From: Apostichopus japonicus
Taxonomy: Eukaryota; Echinodermata; Holothuroidea; Aspidochirotida; Stichopodidae
Assembly: GCF_037975245.1 (NCBI RefSeq)
Contig: NC_092561.1
Coordinates: 1,092,501 to 1,156,500 of the forward strand
Length of the DNA: 64,000 nucleotides
Direction: 5' to 3'
Shown piece by piece: positions 27,016 to 39,840 of the stretch. A program made the translations under genes and the position numbers. Positions within the stretch are counted from its first letter, which is position 1. Every line of letters begins with the position of its first letter. The notes beneath the pieces were generated by a model. That model made no database searches, was not told the DNA's origin, and saw only the letters and a list, made by a program, of their open reading frames with translations.

Positions 27016-27614
27016 CTAGCTGGGAGCGATGATATGTTTTCTCTCATGTCTTCGCTTACTCTCGCGATGCGGGAACCGCATCTCGCAGTATCGACATTTG
27101 AAAGGCTTCTCGCCGGTATGAATCCGTTCGTGTTGGGCTCTGGTGGTCTGATCCCTGAATCCGTTTCCACAGAACCGACACTTGTGAGGTCGATCCCTAC
27201 CGTGGATCATCTCGTGATGTTCCTTGTGTTTGATCTGGAGGAACTCCTTGCGGCAGTAACGACACTTGTGGGATACTTCGTGATTCATCTTTGTCTGGTA
27301 ATCGTCGAAAGGTTTTTGACAGATTCTACAAGCAAACTTTGCAGATTGTGTTTCTATCCTTTTCTGGAGGTAAAGTTTGGAAGCAACTCTGTTAGCATAG
27401 CTGTATTCGCTTTGCAGACTGAAACCGTCCTGTCCTTGAACATGATGATCTACCCCTGCTAAATTTCTGGGAGGCAGATTATTCCTTAGGGTTAAACTGG
27501 AATTGAAGGGATGCACATCATCGGCTTGTCCACGGTGAAACATTTCAGAATGGGAGATCAGCTGCAAGAGACCTGGTTTCTGTTTAGATAATGGCTGAGG
27601 TTGTAGGAGCACTA
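27016..27614 (-). CDS. Alternative terminal exon 5 of the NPL-zinc-finger gene (four C2H2 fingers)
   Basis: Phase-1 acceptor TTTTTTTCATCCAG, then a continuous frame to TGA at 27016. Spliced to the constant exons it predicts 444 aa. About 95 residues of low-complexity linker precede four C2H2 fingers beginning at FACRIC, HKCRYC, HKCRFC and FKCRYC. Fingers 1 and 2 abut (NHEVSHKCRYC) without the usual five-residue linker, while fingers 3 and 4 are joined by the canonical HTGEKPF linker. The exon carries its own stop, so it can only be last in a transcript. Predicted role: sequence-specific DNA binding. Confidence 0.88.
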
Positions 27615-28444
27615 CTGGATGAAAAAAAAACGAGACAACATCGGCATAATATCGGCATGGTTACCACTATTCCATATCCTGGAATATCATCAACAGTAAT
27701 AATCATTGTTACATGTAAGCATCATCAAATGGTTTAATATTATACAGCAGGTGGGCACTAAAAGAATCTTAGGGGGAGGGGGGGTGGGGGCACCATGAAA
27801 TTTGGTACCCAATCCGCTTGCCACAGCACTAAAGAATGTACATACTCCTGTGCATTGTCCATCTGTTATATTGAAATATCCTATCAAAAGTAGTCTATGG
27901 GCCTTTATAAACTCCCCAAATTATTCACATATTTTTCTTGTCATACATCTGTAGGCTGCACTTAAAGGGGTGGGGGGGGGGCATACTTTGCCAACCTGTG
28001 ATGTGATATATTACTGCTATTCACCATTACTACTGTACCACCATTATTATGATCATTGCATTATATCATGATTGAAAAATAGTTTCACTATCATTAATAT
28101 CATTGCATTTAATTAATTAACATCGTCACTGGAGGAGGCTTGACCAGGGGCGAACTGGGCCATAAACTGCTACCAAACCTGGTGATCCACCCGGCTGTAG
28201 CTGGAGCCTTGAACCAAGCTTTATACAGTTTGGGGATTTAGGTGAAATTAGCATATTTTGCAGCCCAGAGGAACTCGGCAAGGCAACCTAGCAGAGCCTG
28301 CAGTGCCTCGGACTCGGCAGCGTCCCAGTCAGAATGACCATTTTGAGATTTTAGAAAAAATGATTTCATGACATTTCAATTGCAATATGTCTTTCAAATC
28401 TATCCTCTTCTGGATTCAATATTAAATGGGTGAAGGGAATAAAT

Positions 28445-28700
28445 ATAAGGGGAGAGCTAGGGAAGAAGGGGTGGGGAGAGGGGAGAAGGGGTCGGGAGAG
28501 GGGAGAAGGGGTCAGGAGAGGGGAGAAGGGGTCAGGAGAGGGAAAAAGGGGTAGGGAGAGGGAAGGAGGGGTGGTGAGAGGGAAGTATGGGTGTGGAGAG
28601 GGAAGAAGGGGTGGGGAGAGGGAAGTAGGGGTGGGAGAGGGAAGAAGGGATGGGAAGAGGGAAGGAGAAGAGGGAAGATGAAAGGAGGGCAGTGAGAGGG
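28445..28700. repeat. Minisatellite, about 20-bp purine-rich unit
   Basis: About 12 imperfect copies of a unit like AGGGGTCAGGAGAGGGGAGA. The long ORFs across it on both strands come from the repeat. Confidence 0.9.
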
Positions 28701-29685
28701 GAAGGAGTGGCTCATCACAGGGTGGCTCTTGAGGAGCAATTGTAGTTCTTGAAATGCTCTTTTGTTTGTCCTTATGTTCTGTTTTTTCCTTTGCTGATAT
28801 TTGCAGTTGCTGCATTGATTTGAAGCTAGTATGTATTTCAGGAAATGTATCACATAACATAGAAATGAAGAATGTGAGCAGATATGCCATCATAAGGTTG
28901 TGAAAATAACTGTAATTATTGATACATGAAGGTCACTGAAAACAATTACACATAACAGCTATCAAAGAGAAATAATTAAAATGTTAATATCAAAGGCCTA
29001 ACAATTACTCAAATTTCCCACTTGTTTGCCGCTGTTACAATAATATATATAAAATAAGTTTCATGCATTGCTTTTGGTGAAACTTGTACTGGTATTAAAA
29101 CCCAGATACCAATGTAGTTCATTAGCTTAAGTTTATTTAAAGTAATAAACTTTCACACCAAATAATAAAGATTTTATTTTATTTAACTCCTTAAACTTGC
29201 TGTTTACAGTAGGTGAGAGTAACAGCAATTCAAAAACACATCTGTGGGTGACACAACATTGAGAGTTTGAGACCAACCAGTGGCATAGCTAGGGTCTCAG
29301 GGGTTCCCGGTTCAAAGGTAACAGTGGGGGGGGGGTGACCCCTCATCCTAAGGCTACTTTATTAAGTGCACTTAATTAAGCTATAAATGTAAAAAATACA
29401 GAGTTCTATTATACATGACGTGGTCAGTTGGTTCAAAATATCGTAACCATACCCTTATTTGTTCCAGGACATATTGGGATGTCCTGATTCAACGAACCGC
29501 CTCTGTGACCAACTTATGAAATTATTATTTCCTGATATTAAAATCTCCTTTAAGGTCAAATCTTTGACCATATCTGTTGTTTTATCAATGCTGAAACCTG
29601 ATTTTAAAGTAAACACTTTGTGGGTTTGTTTTAAAGTTCAGTGTCCACCACCACTCAAAAAAAAGTTTTGTAAAAGTATTTATTT

Positions 29686-30278
29686 TCATGATTTTAAATG
29701 CGTCTTTCTGTGTTCCCGGAGATGGCCCTGCTGTTTGAAAGCACTGCCACATGTAGGGCACACAAAAGGCCGCTCCCCAGTGTGGATGCGGTTATGAACC
29801 GTCAGCGCAGACTGCAACCGAAAGGTCTTCTTGCAATATCCGCATTGGAACGGTCTAGCTCCTGTGTGGATTGAGTAATGGGTCATTTTGTTGCTCAGCT
29901 GAGCAAATTTTTTCCCACAAATTTCGCAGTGGTACTTTCTTTCTCCAGTATGCTTTGTCTCATGTATTTTTAGTTTGGACCGGAAGGCAAAAGTGGCCTC
30001 GCAGAAGTTGCACTTGAATCGGGGCTCAAATGGCCTACTCCTTTGGCTACCCAGTGGCAGCCAGTGAGTTCCAGTGGTAATTGGATCATGTGTTCCTGTG
30101 TGTTTCCTAGTGTTTTCTTCTATGCCAATTGTCTCTGTCCTTTCAGTCTCTTGTCTATGATATTGTTGATCGGTGTTTGAAGGGTAAAATGTTGCCCTGG
30201 TCCCGTTGTTGCATTGTGGGTAAGCTGTAATATGGACTTTCGGTTGTTGGCTCTGATAATTCTCGTCATGAATTGGCC
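29686..30278 (-). CDS. Alternative terminal exon 4 of the NPL-zinc-finger gene (four C2H2 fingers)
   Basis: Acceptor TTTCCATCCAACTTAG, phase 1, open to TGA at 29686; predicted isoform 442 aa. After a polar linker come four C2H2 fingers starting FKCNFC, YHCEIC, FQCGYC and FVCPTC, joined by HTGERKY, HTGARPF and HTGERPF linkers. It is closely related to terminal exon 3 (shared KIHETKHTGER, TFRLQSAL versus RFRQQSVL, and AFKQQGH), so the two arose by exon duplication. AATAAA lies on the minus strand at 29684-29679, only two bases past the stop, with more such hexamers further on. Confidence 0.9.
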
Positions 30279-30464
30279 CTAAGTTGGATGGAAATAAACG
30301 AAACGATAACATTTCTTTCTATTGTGAATCAATTCTTTGTTGTGAACAATGTCATTTGTGACTTCATGTGAATAAATAAAAAAGAAATAATTAAAAAAAA
30401 TACAGGGATTTGTTATTAAACACCAAGAAGCTTTACGTTTCCTTAGCTAGATGATTACTAGAGA

Positions 30465-30818
30465 CAGTGGCAAAGCTAGGGGTACTTGTCAGAGGGGGCG
30501 AGAATGGTCTGTAGGGGCGCTTTCGACTTTATCTAAGCGGAGCGCCACCACAGGTTGGCGCGGAGCGTACAGAAATTGTTTGAGTAAAGATACTCCCTAG
30601 ATCGCCGGAAATGACCTTTTCCGGGCCTTGCTAATTTGCAGATAAACGAAGAATAAATAGGTGTCATCGCCAACAAAATGTGAAAAATGCGCAATAAAAG
30701 AGTCAATAATTGCCAATAAGTAAGTGGTAAAAAGCTGAAAAGGGCGCCAGCTGTCCATTTGAGTCCGTCAGGGGGGGGGGGCATCCGCCCCCCTGACTGT
30801 ATGGACGCTCCGCCACTG
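30465..30818 (+). mobile_element. hAT-like MITE with 8-bp target-site duplication (family M2, copy 1)
   Basis: The 354-bp element starts CAGTGGCAAAGC and ends, in reverse complement, CAGTGGCGGAGC. It is flanked by a perfect 8-bp duplication ACTAGAGA (30457-30464 and 30819-30826). Eight-bp duplications and CAGTG-type termini are typical of hAT transposons. No transposase is encoded. It is inserted between terminal exons 4 and 3, and a diverged relative lies at 55429-55716. Confidence 0.88.
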
Positions 30819-30826
30819 ACTAGAGA

Positions 30827-32430
30827 CTTCTGGTAACTATCATGTGTTGTTACGTCTTCAAGACTCAAGTAACGTTATCACTGTAGGCAAGCTATGAACT
30901 GTCACGTGATATGTCACATCCTCAGCCACTTCTGTATGTCTGTCAATGTACATACAACATGTTATTATTACCAAGTCAGGTGAGTGAGTGATACAAATGA
31001 AGTAGGTTTCACATTCACACATAAAGTACTGCAGGCATGCCTATAGGAAACGAAGAAAGAGCTGTTTATAAGTTTCTGGTTTTCTTGGATGGTTTTGCTT
31101 GGCTACGATTTGCTAGTACAGCAAATGGGATACTTAATTTTAGTGGCTTTTAGCTTAATAATTCAAGTGATATGTCAGGAATTGGGTAAAATATTCAGTC
31201 AACCATGTTACTTTGAAGGTTTTAGCTACATTCTTTAAGTCGCAATGTGTGTTTGTCAAATTTGAACTTCGACCTTTCCAGCCTACTGCCCTAAAAGCTC
31301 AGTGCAAATAATACCGTTCTATGCAATTTTCATCTTAATAATCATTATTATTATTGAGATATCTGTCATTAAACATTTTGAGCTGAATAAAATTCTCCAG
31401 ATAGTAGATTCTACAAACTTCTATCAAAATTTGCAAGCCCCACCCAACAGATCATGTGCCAATCAAATCTCTCTGCTTTGTTAACGACCATTAGGCCTAC
31501 AGTAGGAAGTACTTTCACTTTCGTGGGTAGCTTGTCTTAGATCATTTCTCTTGAATATTATCTTTCTTTCAGTCTACTAGTAAATATGGGTTACATTTGT
31601 GTAATGAACATGCTGATACGGGCGGTTGCAGTGACTTTACGGTGAATCATTAATGCCAGAAGGGCAACAGAAAATAAATTTCTCTCTTTCCATTGCGACA
31701 GCTTTTCTCCATTAAACCCACCTGGTCAGAGTATAAGGAACACTGAATCTGCTTCGGAAGTCTGTTTTCCGAAATTCATTAGCGAACACGTATTGAGACT
31801 TTAATTACTTTGTTCAAATCCACTGGGAGGATGAATGCTTCCATTCCCAAATTTGTATAGCGCCCCCAAGTTCCACATTTGGTTAGCGCCCCCAATTCCA
31901 TATTTGTACTGCACCACCTTCTTGAAGTCCTCTAAGCATCATCCTAGTTCCTGTTTGAATGCTAGAGATGTTAATTACAAGCAGATGAGAGAATTCAGCA
32001 TCCGCAGAGGGCAAATGTTGAATTAGAGTAAAAGTCAATAGCGCCATCTATACAGCATTGTGACCAATGTTTGGAGGGGTAATAAATTGTTCAAAATTTA
32101 GCAGCCTAGTGCAGATAACCCCCATAAACAGTTGGGCAGAGAGCTGTACTGACCCCTACAGTATGTGCAATTGGGGTCCTAACTAAATGTGATGACCAAA
32201 GCAAAGCTAATAAATGGATCCAGCAACCTATGTGATATTATAGTTTTCAGTAGACTACTTGGACAAACCTTAAGCTGTAGTTTGAATTGTTATTGTTTCC
32301 ATTCTGGTTTTGTGAATGAGGAATAAATAAGGTTGGGGTGGGGGAGGGGATGGATGGGGCGGGGTAGAGTGGGAAGGATGTGAGCAACGGTCTATATATC
32401 TAATGCCAAACAGCTTTGGGTGAAAGTTTC
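30827..32430. other. Region between terminal exons 4 and 3, no coding sequence seen
   Basis: AT-rich intronic or intergenic DNA of the zinc-finger locus. No exon with fingers or with a phase-1 acceptor plus a long frame was found here. Confidence 0.45.
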
Positions 32431-32726
32431 GACCCCCTTCTCCTTTTAACTTAGATGAAGCAGAGGTCTTGTCAACAGCTTTTAAAAACAATCTTACATG
32501 GCACAGTGATGGAAAGTGACCACCACACCATCCAGTTATGAAGACCTATGGTTACAGAAGCTTCAAATACTCTGGCTCTTATCTCTGGAACAAGTTACCA
32601 GATCACATTAGAACATGCTCTACACTTTCTACATTCAAAGTCTACTTAAGACCCATCTTTTCACTTGTTCTTTTGTCTACTGATTTGGCACTATATAAGT
32701 CTCATTTATTATTATTATTATTATAG
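32430..32726 (+). mobile_element. Non-LTR retrotransposon 3' end with (TTA)n tail
   Basis: The frame at 32538-32726 reads YGYRSFKYSGSYLWNKLPDH, the conserved extreme C-terminus of L2/CR1-type reverse transcriptases. It is followed by GCACTATATAAGTCTC and (ATT)n at 32706-32725. The left boundary is approximate. Confidence 0.75.
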
Positions 32727-32980
32727 GATAGGTCATGCTGCATATGAATATCACCCAATCAGGGGAATAAAAATATAGGACAATGGTAGGAATACCATTC
32801 AATTATAAAGATAAATATCTACAGTATCTATTGATAGGTTTGATGAGAAGCCTTGCCATTCATTTCAACCGCTTGACATGCTAGTATACAATTACCATTG
32901 TATTGTAATATTAAACAATATTAACAACAAAATTGTAATCATACATCATTGTACCAAGTAATATTATATAAGAAACAATA

Positions 32981-32986
32981 TTTATT
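32981..32986 (-). terminator. Candidate poly(A) signal after terminal exon 3
   Basis: AATAAA on the minus strand about 280 bases past the stop of terminal exon 3 (33264). A private poly(A) site is expected for a mutually exclusive last exon. Confidence 0.35.
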
Positions 32987-33263
32987 TATGTTTTACATTA
33001 TATTTATAGTACGATACATTATATTATTGTATTGCGCAATTGGGTGTGTATTTAGTCTTCCTCTGTCATTCGTCACAATTAAGAGCTCATGACACTAATT
33101 TACAGTTCCAGAAATAACCCTCTTAAAATACTTTGTCTTGTTTGGTCCATTCTAGCATATATCTCTTTGTGGCCTCTCCTTAGTATAGATAACTGGTCAC
33201 ATAATTTCTGTTCAATACCAATGTACCAAACGTTGGTATTGATAATTACCAATCATTCAATTA

Positions 33264-33802
33264 TTAAAGAATCATGGGTTTGTTGTGTTTCTTTGTATGT
33301 TCCTTCACATGTCCCTGCTGTTTGAAAGCCTTCCCACATATTCCACAACTATACGGCCTCTCTCCAGTGTGAATCCGCTCGTGAGCTTTGAGCACCGATT
33401 GCTGCCTGAAACGTTTCCCACAAAATGTACACTGAAACGGACGGACGTCCGAGTGGATTTTCTCGTGGGTGATCTTATTGCTTTGTAATCTAAACCGTCG
33501 CCCGCAGATGGCACACTGGTAACGTCTCTCCCCCGTGTGTTTAGTCTCGTGTATTTTGAGCCTCGAGGGGTACAAGAACACCTCGGAACAGTATCTACAT
33601 TTGAGGTTAGGCATCCCCCTCTCTTGTCTTATATCCTCCTCCTCCGGGGTAGGGGAGTTAGACTGCTCATTGAGGAGGAGTGGTTGATTGACTTCTGGAG
33701 GTGAGGACCCTTCCATTGGCTCTAGTAGTTGGTCCAGAAGTCTATTTTGATTTCCGTCCTGGGGTTGTGGGCTTGATCCAATACTTGATTGGTCATTTAG
33801 TC
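33264..33802 (-). CDS. Alternative terminal exon 3 of the NPL-zinc-finger gene (four C2H2 fingers)
   Basis: Acceptor GTCCCAAATTAG, phase 1, open to TAA at 33264; predicted isoform 424 aa. An acidic and Gln/Pro-rich linker precedes four C2H2 fingers starting LKCRYC, YQCAIC, FQCTFC and YSCGIC. Linker 2 is degenerate (HSDVRPF); the others are canonical. It is the closest relative of terminal exon 4. Each finger has the CX2C...HX3H metal-binding pattern, so DNA binding is expected. Confidence 0.92.
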
Positions 33803-35665
33803 CTAATTTGGGACAGAAAATACAGGAAATAGATGAGGACCTCTATGAATTGATGTAGAAAACGGAAGATGCTGATGGGGGGGGGTGTGAAAGGATGACC
33901 TTTTTTATGCAAAACTTGTTGAATGTGAGCGCCATGGATATACAGTAATGAAGATATTGAGAGAAGGTGAGATTGTGACAAATTTTGGTCTTTAACGCAA
34001 CAGTTCGTTTGAGTAAATAAAGGTTCTATGAATGTTTTGAAATTTATGTTGTATTTGATGAGCTGTAAAGAGTGGTACTTTCCCTTCACCTATCATCCTT
34101 GTAGGGGCTACAGCATTTATACCCATATGAGGTGAGAAATAGTCATAGGGGGGAGCAGGGAATAGGAATTCCTGTGGGACTTGCAGTTGTATTGAATTGC
34201 ACATATTTGTTAGTAGTTTTAGGCTCATCTTGGCCAATTCATTTAGTCTTGTGTGAATTTAAGTCTCGCCTAAACGCCACTGATCAGGACAATACACTGA
34301 ATGGCCAAAATTGTTCCATCATGTACACTACAGAAAAAAAGAACCCTTGAATCTTGAATGCAGGAGTTACAGAGAAGGAGAGAGAGGTGAGGGGGGGGGC
34401 AGGGGAGGGGATGGAGAAGGGCAGGGAGGAATCTGATGGAATGGACAATCTTAGCCAACTTTGTAAATTGCACTTTTCTTGGTAGTTTGAGGATCATATT
34501 GACATACATGGGGCTGTACACCAATAGGTTGTCTATCCATTAGGTATGAGGTATGGCCATGCCTATGACCAGACAGCAGATACTCTAAGTTACAAAAAGT
34601 ATATAAAAAATGTATATTATGAGAGTTACATTAGTAACAACACGGTTCAATCCAAGAATGTCCAAACATGAATATAAGACATCATAGGTAAAGCCAAAAT
34701 TAATTTCAACATTTGAGTAACATGATCTTTATTTGGTCTTAGAGCTCTTGCTCTTTCGAAAGAATTCAAAACAACTCCATTTTTCTTTTATACATGTTCT
34801 ATCTAAAATGTCTCCAGCAGAAATGATGATCCTCTCTGTGTTCACTGCAGAGTTTACTGTGCTTTAAATACATGTACTCACTTTACTGTAGATACCTAAA
34901 ATTTACTGCACAATCACGATCCCATCGGCAGGGCCACATTATCCCTCTCGGGCCCTATAGTACTTTACAATACATGCTTGGGGCCTTCCCCTGTTATTCA
35001 GTATTGCAGGCACAATCCAAAATTAGGATGTTCACTTGGTATATATATGTTTTCTGGAAATGTTCACAGAGGGCTGTTCCACTGTGAGGAGCCATCCATA
35101 CAGTTAGTTACCTCATCTGGCCGCTGGATAACCCAACATTACCCACATGACATCCATCTATGTCAAATCTATTGTATCCATAGACAAGTATGCAGCATAA
35201 ATACATTTGGAATTAACTATTATCAGATAAGATTAATGTATTCCTACTCTATCTGACATCTAACCTGCTTAAAATCAGTGATATATCACAGTTATAAAAA
35301 AACAGTAATATAATCTGTGATATCACAAAACCTGGATAACAGCGACCAAACTTACTTCCATTTTTAATACTGAAAGGAATGTGAAACTGACAAATTCACT
35401 GATGCAATTAATAAATATGTACGTCATCAGAACTTTAATGACGACGAAAAATTGTGTAGGAACCTGAACTATAGGCAGGCAGGAGGAGACGGAAGAAGTG
35501 GCGAGGGGGGATGGGGCAGGACTCATCAATGACTCAATGACGGAATAATCTATGAAGGCTGGTATAACTTGATCAAAAAAGTTTTGTTTTTAAATTTTCT
35601 ATATAACATATACTTAAAGATGTCAGTACCGTCATCCCTTGACTGGATTTTTTTAATCATATTCA

Positions 35666-36240
35666 TCATCTTTTGTGAGTTTTCTCGTGATCCTTTAAAT
35701 GTGGCTTTTGCCGAAACCTTTTGGAGCAATAGTCACAGCTATAAGGGCGTTCCCCCGTATGAGTCATCATGTGCTGTCTCAAGAAGTTACTGAGTCGAAA
35801 TGTCTTTGGGCAGAATTTACACTGATAGGGTTTCTCCCCCGTATGGATTCTCTCGTGGCACCTCAGGTAGCACGGCTGCTTAAAGGAGAGTCCGCAGTAC
35901 TGGCAGGGGTAAGGCTTTTCTGTCTGGCGATCCGCTCGGCGCAAGTAGGGTCTGGCCACTGAAGTAGCGGACCGACCCGCGAGTGTAACGTGATCACTAA
36001 CTGAGGTGGATGTTTGACGGTCTCCCCTTATGCTCATTTGGTCGTGCGGCGGCGTCGTCTGAATAACTTGTAATGTGTCGCCGTGACTACGGTATCTTTT
36101 ACATGATTCTAGATTACTGACATTCGTGCTTTGACTTTTGTGTATTAGTGCTGCTCCAGTCGTGTGACCCAGGTGCCTAGAACTGTTAGCAGCATGAGGA
36201 TACCTAGTAGTGGTTATGAAGCCAGTTGACCCAATTTGAC
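35666..36240 (-). CDS. Alternative terminal exon 2 of the NPL-zinc-finger gene (three C2H2 fingers)
   Basis: Acceptor TTTTTCCTTGTCATAG, phase 1. The frame is open from 36240, well upstream of the first internal ATG at 36037, to TGA at 35666, which shows the exon is entered by splicing. Predicted isoform 436 aa. A Ser/Thr/His-rich linker precedes three C2H2 fingers starting YPCQYC, YQCKFC and YSCDYC, with canonical TGEKPY and TGERPY linkers. Finger 1 has an extra Cys in its helix region (KQPCYLRCH). Confidence 0.92.
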
Positions 36241-38520
36241 CTATGACAAGGAAAAAGGAAAATTCCTATTAAAGGCCAAGCGCTTTAACTAACCAGGGGT
36301 AAAACTACAGTAACTAATTGTAAAAACCTCAAATACAAACAAAAGCATGGCGATTATTGTGGTTGGTTTAATTAAAGTATATGATATATATTGCAAATGC
36401 ACACACGTTTTGATATAAGATGGTAGGATTAGAGGGGGGGGGGGGGCTCTGAATCACTCAAATTATTGATTGGCAAAAAAAAATAGTGTTTTGATTTGCC
36501 AAAATGGTTAAATTAGCTGGTTAATATCCTCAATACTTCATTCGCATAAAGTAGCAGCGAATTACCTGGGCTACAGTTGTTATAGTCGATAATATCAGTG
36601 TGCTATTAACAAATAGTTCATGCGATTTTACTTTTCTCATCATTTATAAACTCTAGACTGATTAGTGTCATCAGCTTTTGTAATATCAGATGGTTCAATA
36701 CCCTGACAATCAATAAGTTTTAAGAGTTAGGTAGGTGGTACGCTAGTCACTGACAAGACATGGTCATGGAGGACACCTCGTTAAGGGGACACAAGATGAG
36801 ACTGGACGCCGGTCGGGAATGATATTTGCAAGCTAACGAGCCTTACATGTGCAACTTACATATTTCACAATAGTAATACTCAAAAAGGAATGTGCAGAAT
36901 ATTGTAAAATATCAGCACAATTTCAGTCAATATGAAGCTGGAAAGTACTGTACTTAACTGTGCTGAAATTGTCGGCTAGCTTCTTGCTTTCTGCACAGTG
37001 GTATATGGACATCTATTTTAGAAAAAAACAGCACTTACAAAAATAAATATCTAAGGCAGATTGTTTAGCCTTTAGCCTACTCCTAGATTTTTTCTGGCGT
37101 TTTAAAATGACAGACATTATACTGTACATGTGTGTGGAGTGAAAAGAGAAATTATAGACTACTTGAATGGTTGTAAAACACATTACAACAACCGTAAGCT
37201 AGGAAATGAAATGCATCTGAGCTATCATGTTTAGGTCAGTTCTACAAGAAATGTAATTTATCACAACCAATTCAACAATTAAGAGAACGGCTAACACAAA
37301 ACAAGCAGGGATGCAAAATCCGGTATTTCATTTTATTGATATATTTATTTACAGCAAATGTAATGTAAAAAGTCCATCACTTGGAACTCTTATTCCGATC
37401 ACTATCCGTATGATCGACAAATATAAATGTAGATTAAAAGGTCTTCTAATGCACATGTTCTTTTCTGGAGGGATTGTCTCTGGGACAGGTTATCATTGAC
37501 CAGGGGTAAGATACAGTAACATCTGAAAAATGCTTTGAGACCTATCGCTGGTATAAAGCGCTATATAAAATCGAACATTATTATTATTGTTATTATATAG
37601 TGTTGAATTTTCATAAATCAATCAATATGACATGATTCTGTCTCGTTTGTGTATTCACTTGTTTCTAACCAGCCAACTAGTGCACAAGTTTATGTCATCT
37701 GGGCAAAGATAGAAGGTGGGCTATAAAAAATACTTTATTCTATAATCTATCTAAGTAGCCTTGCCATCTAAATCTATCGTCAAACCATATTGAGATGTAC
37801 AGTATGTGAATAACTGAATATTAAATTTGAAATAACCTCAACCAAAATAGCAAACAGTCTTTTTATGGTAAAAAAATAATATCATCACAACCTGAAGCAT
37901 GGCAAGCTGTCTGACCAAATAAACCAATCAAACCAATTTGCAGCAGATAACTTGATATATATAGATATATATGGGATACTTTTATGTGGTATGTCAACAT
38001 GATTACAATTAACGAGAGAGATTTCTCAGGGAATACTTTTAATAATTTGTGTAGCAGTTTTGACAGCTCTAGATTCTCTCTTATAAAACACATTGTTCTC
38101 ATAAACAAAAATTGATATACAGTTTGGGAGGCATTTTCCCGATGCTATAACAAATAAATTATTCCGTGTCTCAATATAAATATATGGTTATGAAAAATCT
38201 ACGAAAAGCCAACCATTGCTGATGGTAACACTGTGGTATCTCCACACAGCAAGCAGACCAATGTCCCCGTTACAATATCAAATGGCAAGTATGCACTCCT
38301 AATTACACTCACTAATTACTATTACAGTCCTTTGTTCTTACTTTCACAAATATCGCTTGGCAAACAGGTCAATTCACCCATCAAAGTATTGTCCTAAGGC
38401 CCCTTTATAACAACCATGTGACCAGGTGTGATCCCCCAGCGCGCCCTTCACATGGCAGACTCTCGCGATCCCCCGACGGCAAAATGGCAAGCCTCATGAT
38501 CAACCCCCCCCCCCTAACTA
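36241..38520 (-). other. Intronic region between terminal exons 2 and 1
   Basis: No coding exon seen. It contains a G tract near 36434 and an L2/CR1-like 3' end at 37490-37600. Confidence 0.45.
37490..37600 (+). mobile_element. L2/CR1-like 3' terminus
   Basis: The sequence AAAGCGCTATATAAAAT is followed by an imperfect (ATT)n run, the 3' end typical of L2/CR1 retrotransposons. No coding part can be recognised upstream, so only the 3' end is claimed. Confidence 0.65.
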
Positions 38521-39191
38521 TCACTTAGGAATCTGTCTTGACTTAACAGGTACTCTGTTATGGTGTTTCCCTTGATGGACACGTAAATGCGAGTTCTGTA
38601 TGAACGTCCGACCGCAGAGCTCGCAGGTATAAGGCCGCTCTCCTGTGTGTGTCCGCAGATGTTTTTTCAATGAGTCCTGAACCCTAAAGGTTTTCAGGCA
38701 GAGTCTGCACTCATATGGACGTTCTCCTGTATGAATCCTCTCGTGCCTAATCAGGGTGCCCTCATGCACGAAGATCTTTCCGCAAAATTTGCATTTGAAG
38801 TTTTCATTGGGATCCAGAGATCTCTTCTTCGAACCGGTTCTAATCTTAGTACCCCTCCTAAAGCCAATTTCGGCAGATCTCCCCACGGGCAAATCCCAGT
38901 GAGTTTTCCGGTTAGACGTGTGATACAAGGTCTTCACGTTTGTCATTTCCGTACCGGGTGCGCTTTGAGTAGGATAATTCTTAGAGTATGTCATGAGTGA
39001 GTAGTTGACAGACGAAGGGATGACAGTTGGTCTGAATTGTGTCTGTTGTGTTTTTGAACCTCTTTGTATAAACCCCCCACCACCACCTCCTCCTCCTCTT
39101 CCTCTGACAGTATTTCTGACTCTTAGATCAGGGTGGGTGTCATAGAATTGGAATGGTGTTGATGACTCAATGTTTGTTTCCACGGGGTGTC
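38521..39191 (-). CDS. Alternative terminal exon 1 of the NPL-zinc-finger gene (three C2H2 fingers)
   Basis: Acceptor CTCATTGTTTTTTGTAG, phase 1, open to TGA at 38521; predicted isoform 468 aa, the longest. A long linker with a run of nine glycines precedes three C2H2 fingers starting FKCKFC, YECRLC and YTCELC, joined by canonical HTGERPY linkers. A basic tail follows (PVKSRQIPK). This is the terminal exon nearest the constant exons, 3.7 kb from the last of them. Confidence 0.92.
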
Positions 39192-39466
39192 CTACAAAAA
39201 ACAATGAGAAAAAAAAATTGGGTAAGTGGACTTATTTGATGATTTGCCAGTGTGTAGTATGTACGCTAGGATTATAGGACAAGAGTCCTGGTTTGGGTTA
39301 AAAAATGAGCAGGTGCAGCTTGATCTCCAGGATTAGTGTCAGGATATTATCAGACTCTTTGTTTGCATTGATGGTGTTGAGAGGGTGTAACTTAACTGTC
39401 AATTTCTTATGAAACAATTTTCCACCAAACAGATCATGTATGGTACTTCAAGGGTTGGGGAGTAGG

Positions 39467-39840
<374 letters not shown>

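Noticed and set aside
28366..28893. 175-codon Pro/Ser/Leu-rich minus ORF
   Set aside because: Covers the 20-bp purine-rich minisatellite. Low-complexity artefact.
27000..39200. Five independent single-exon zinc-finger genes
   Set aside because: The frames stay open upstream of internal ATGs to strong acceptors that all share phase 1 with the same upstream donor, which fits alternative last exons better.
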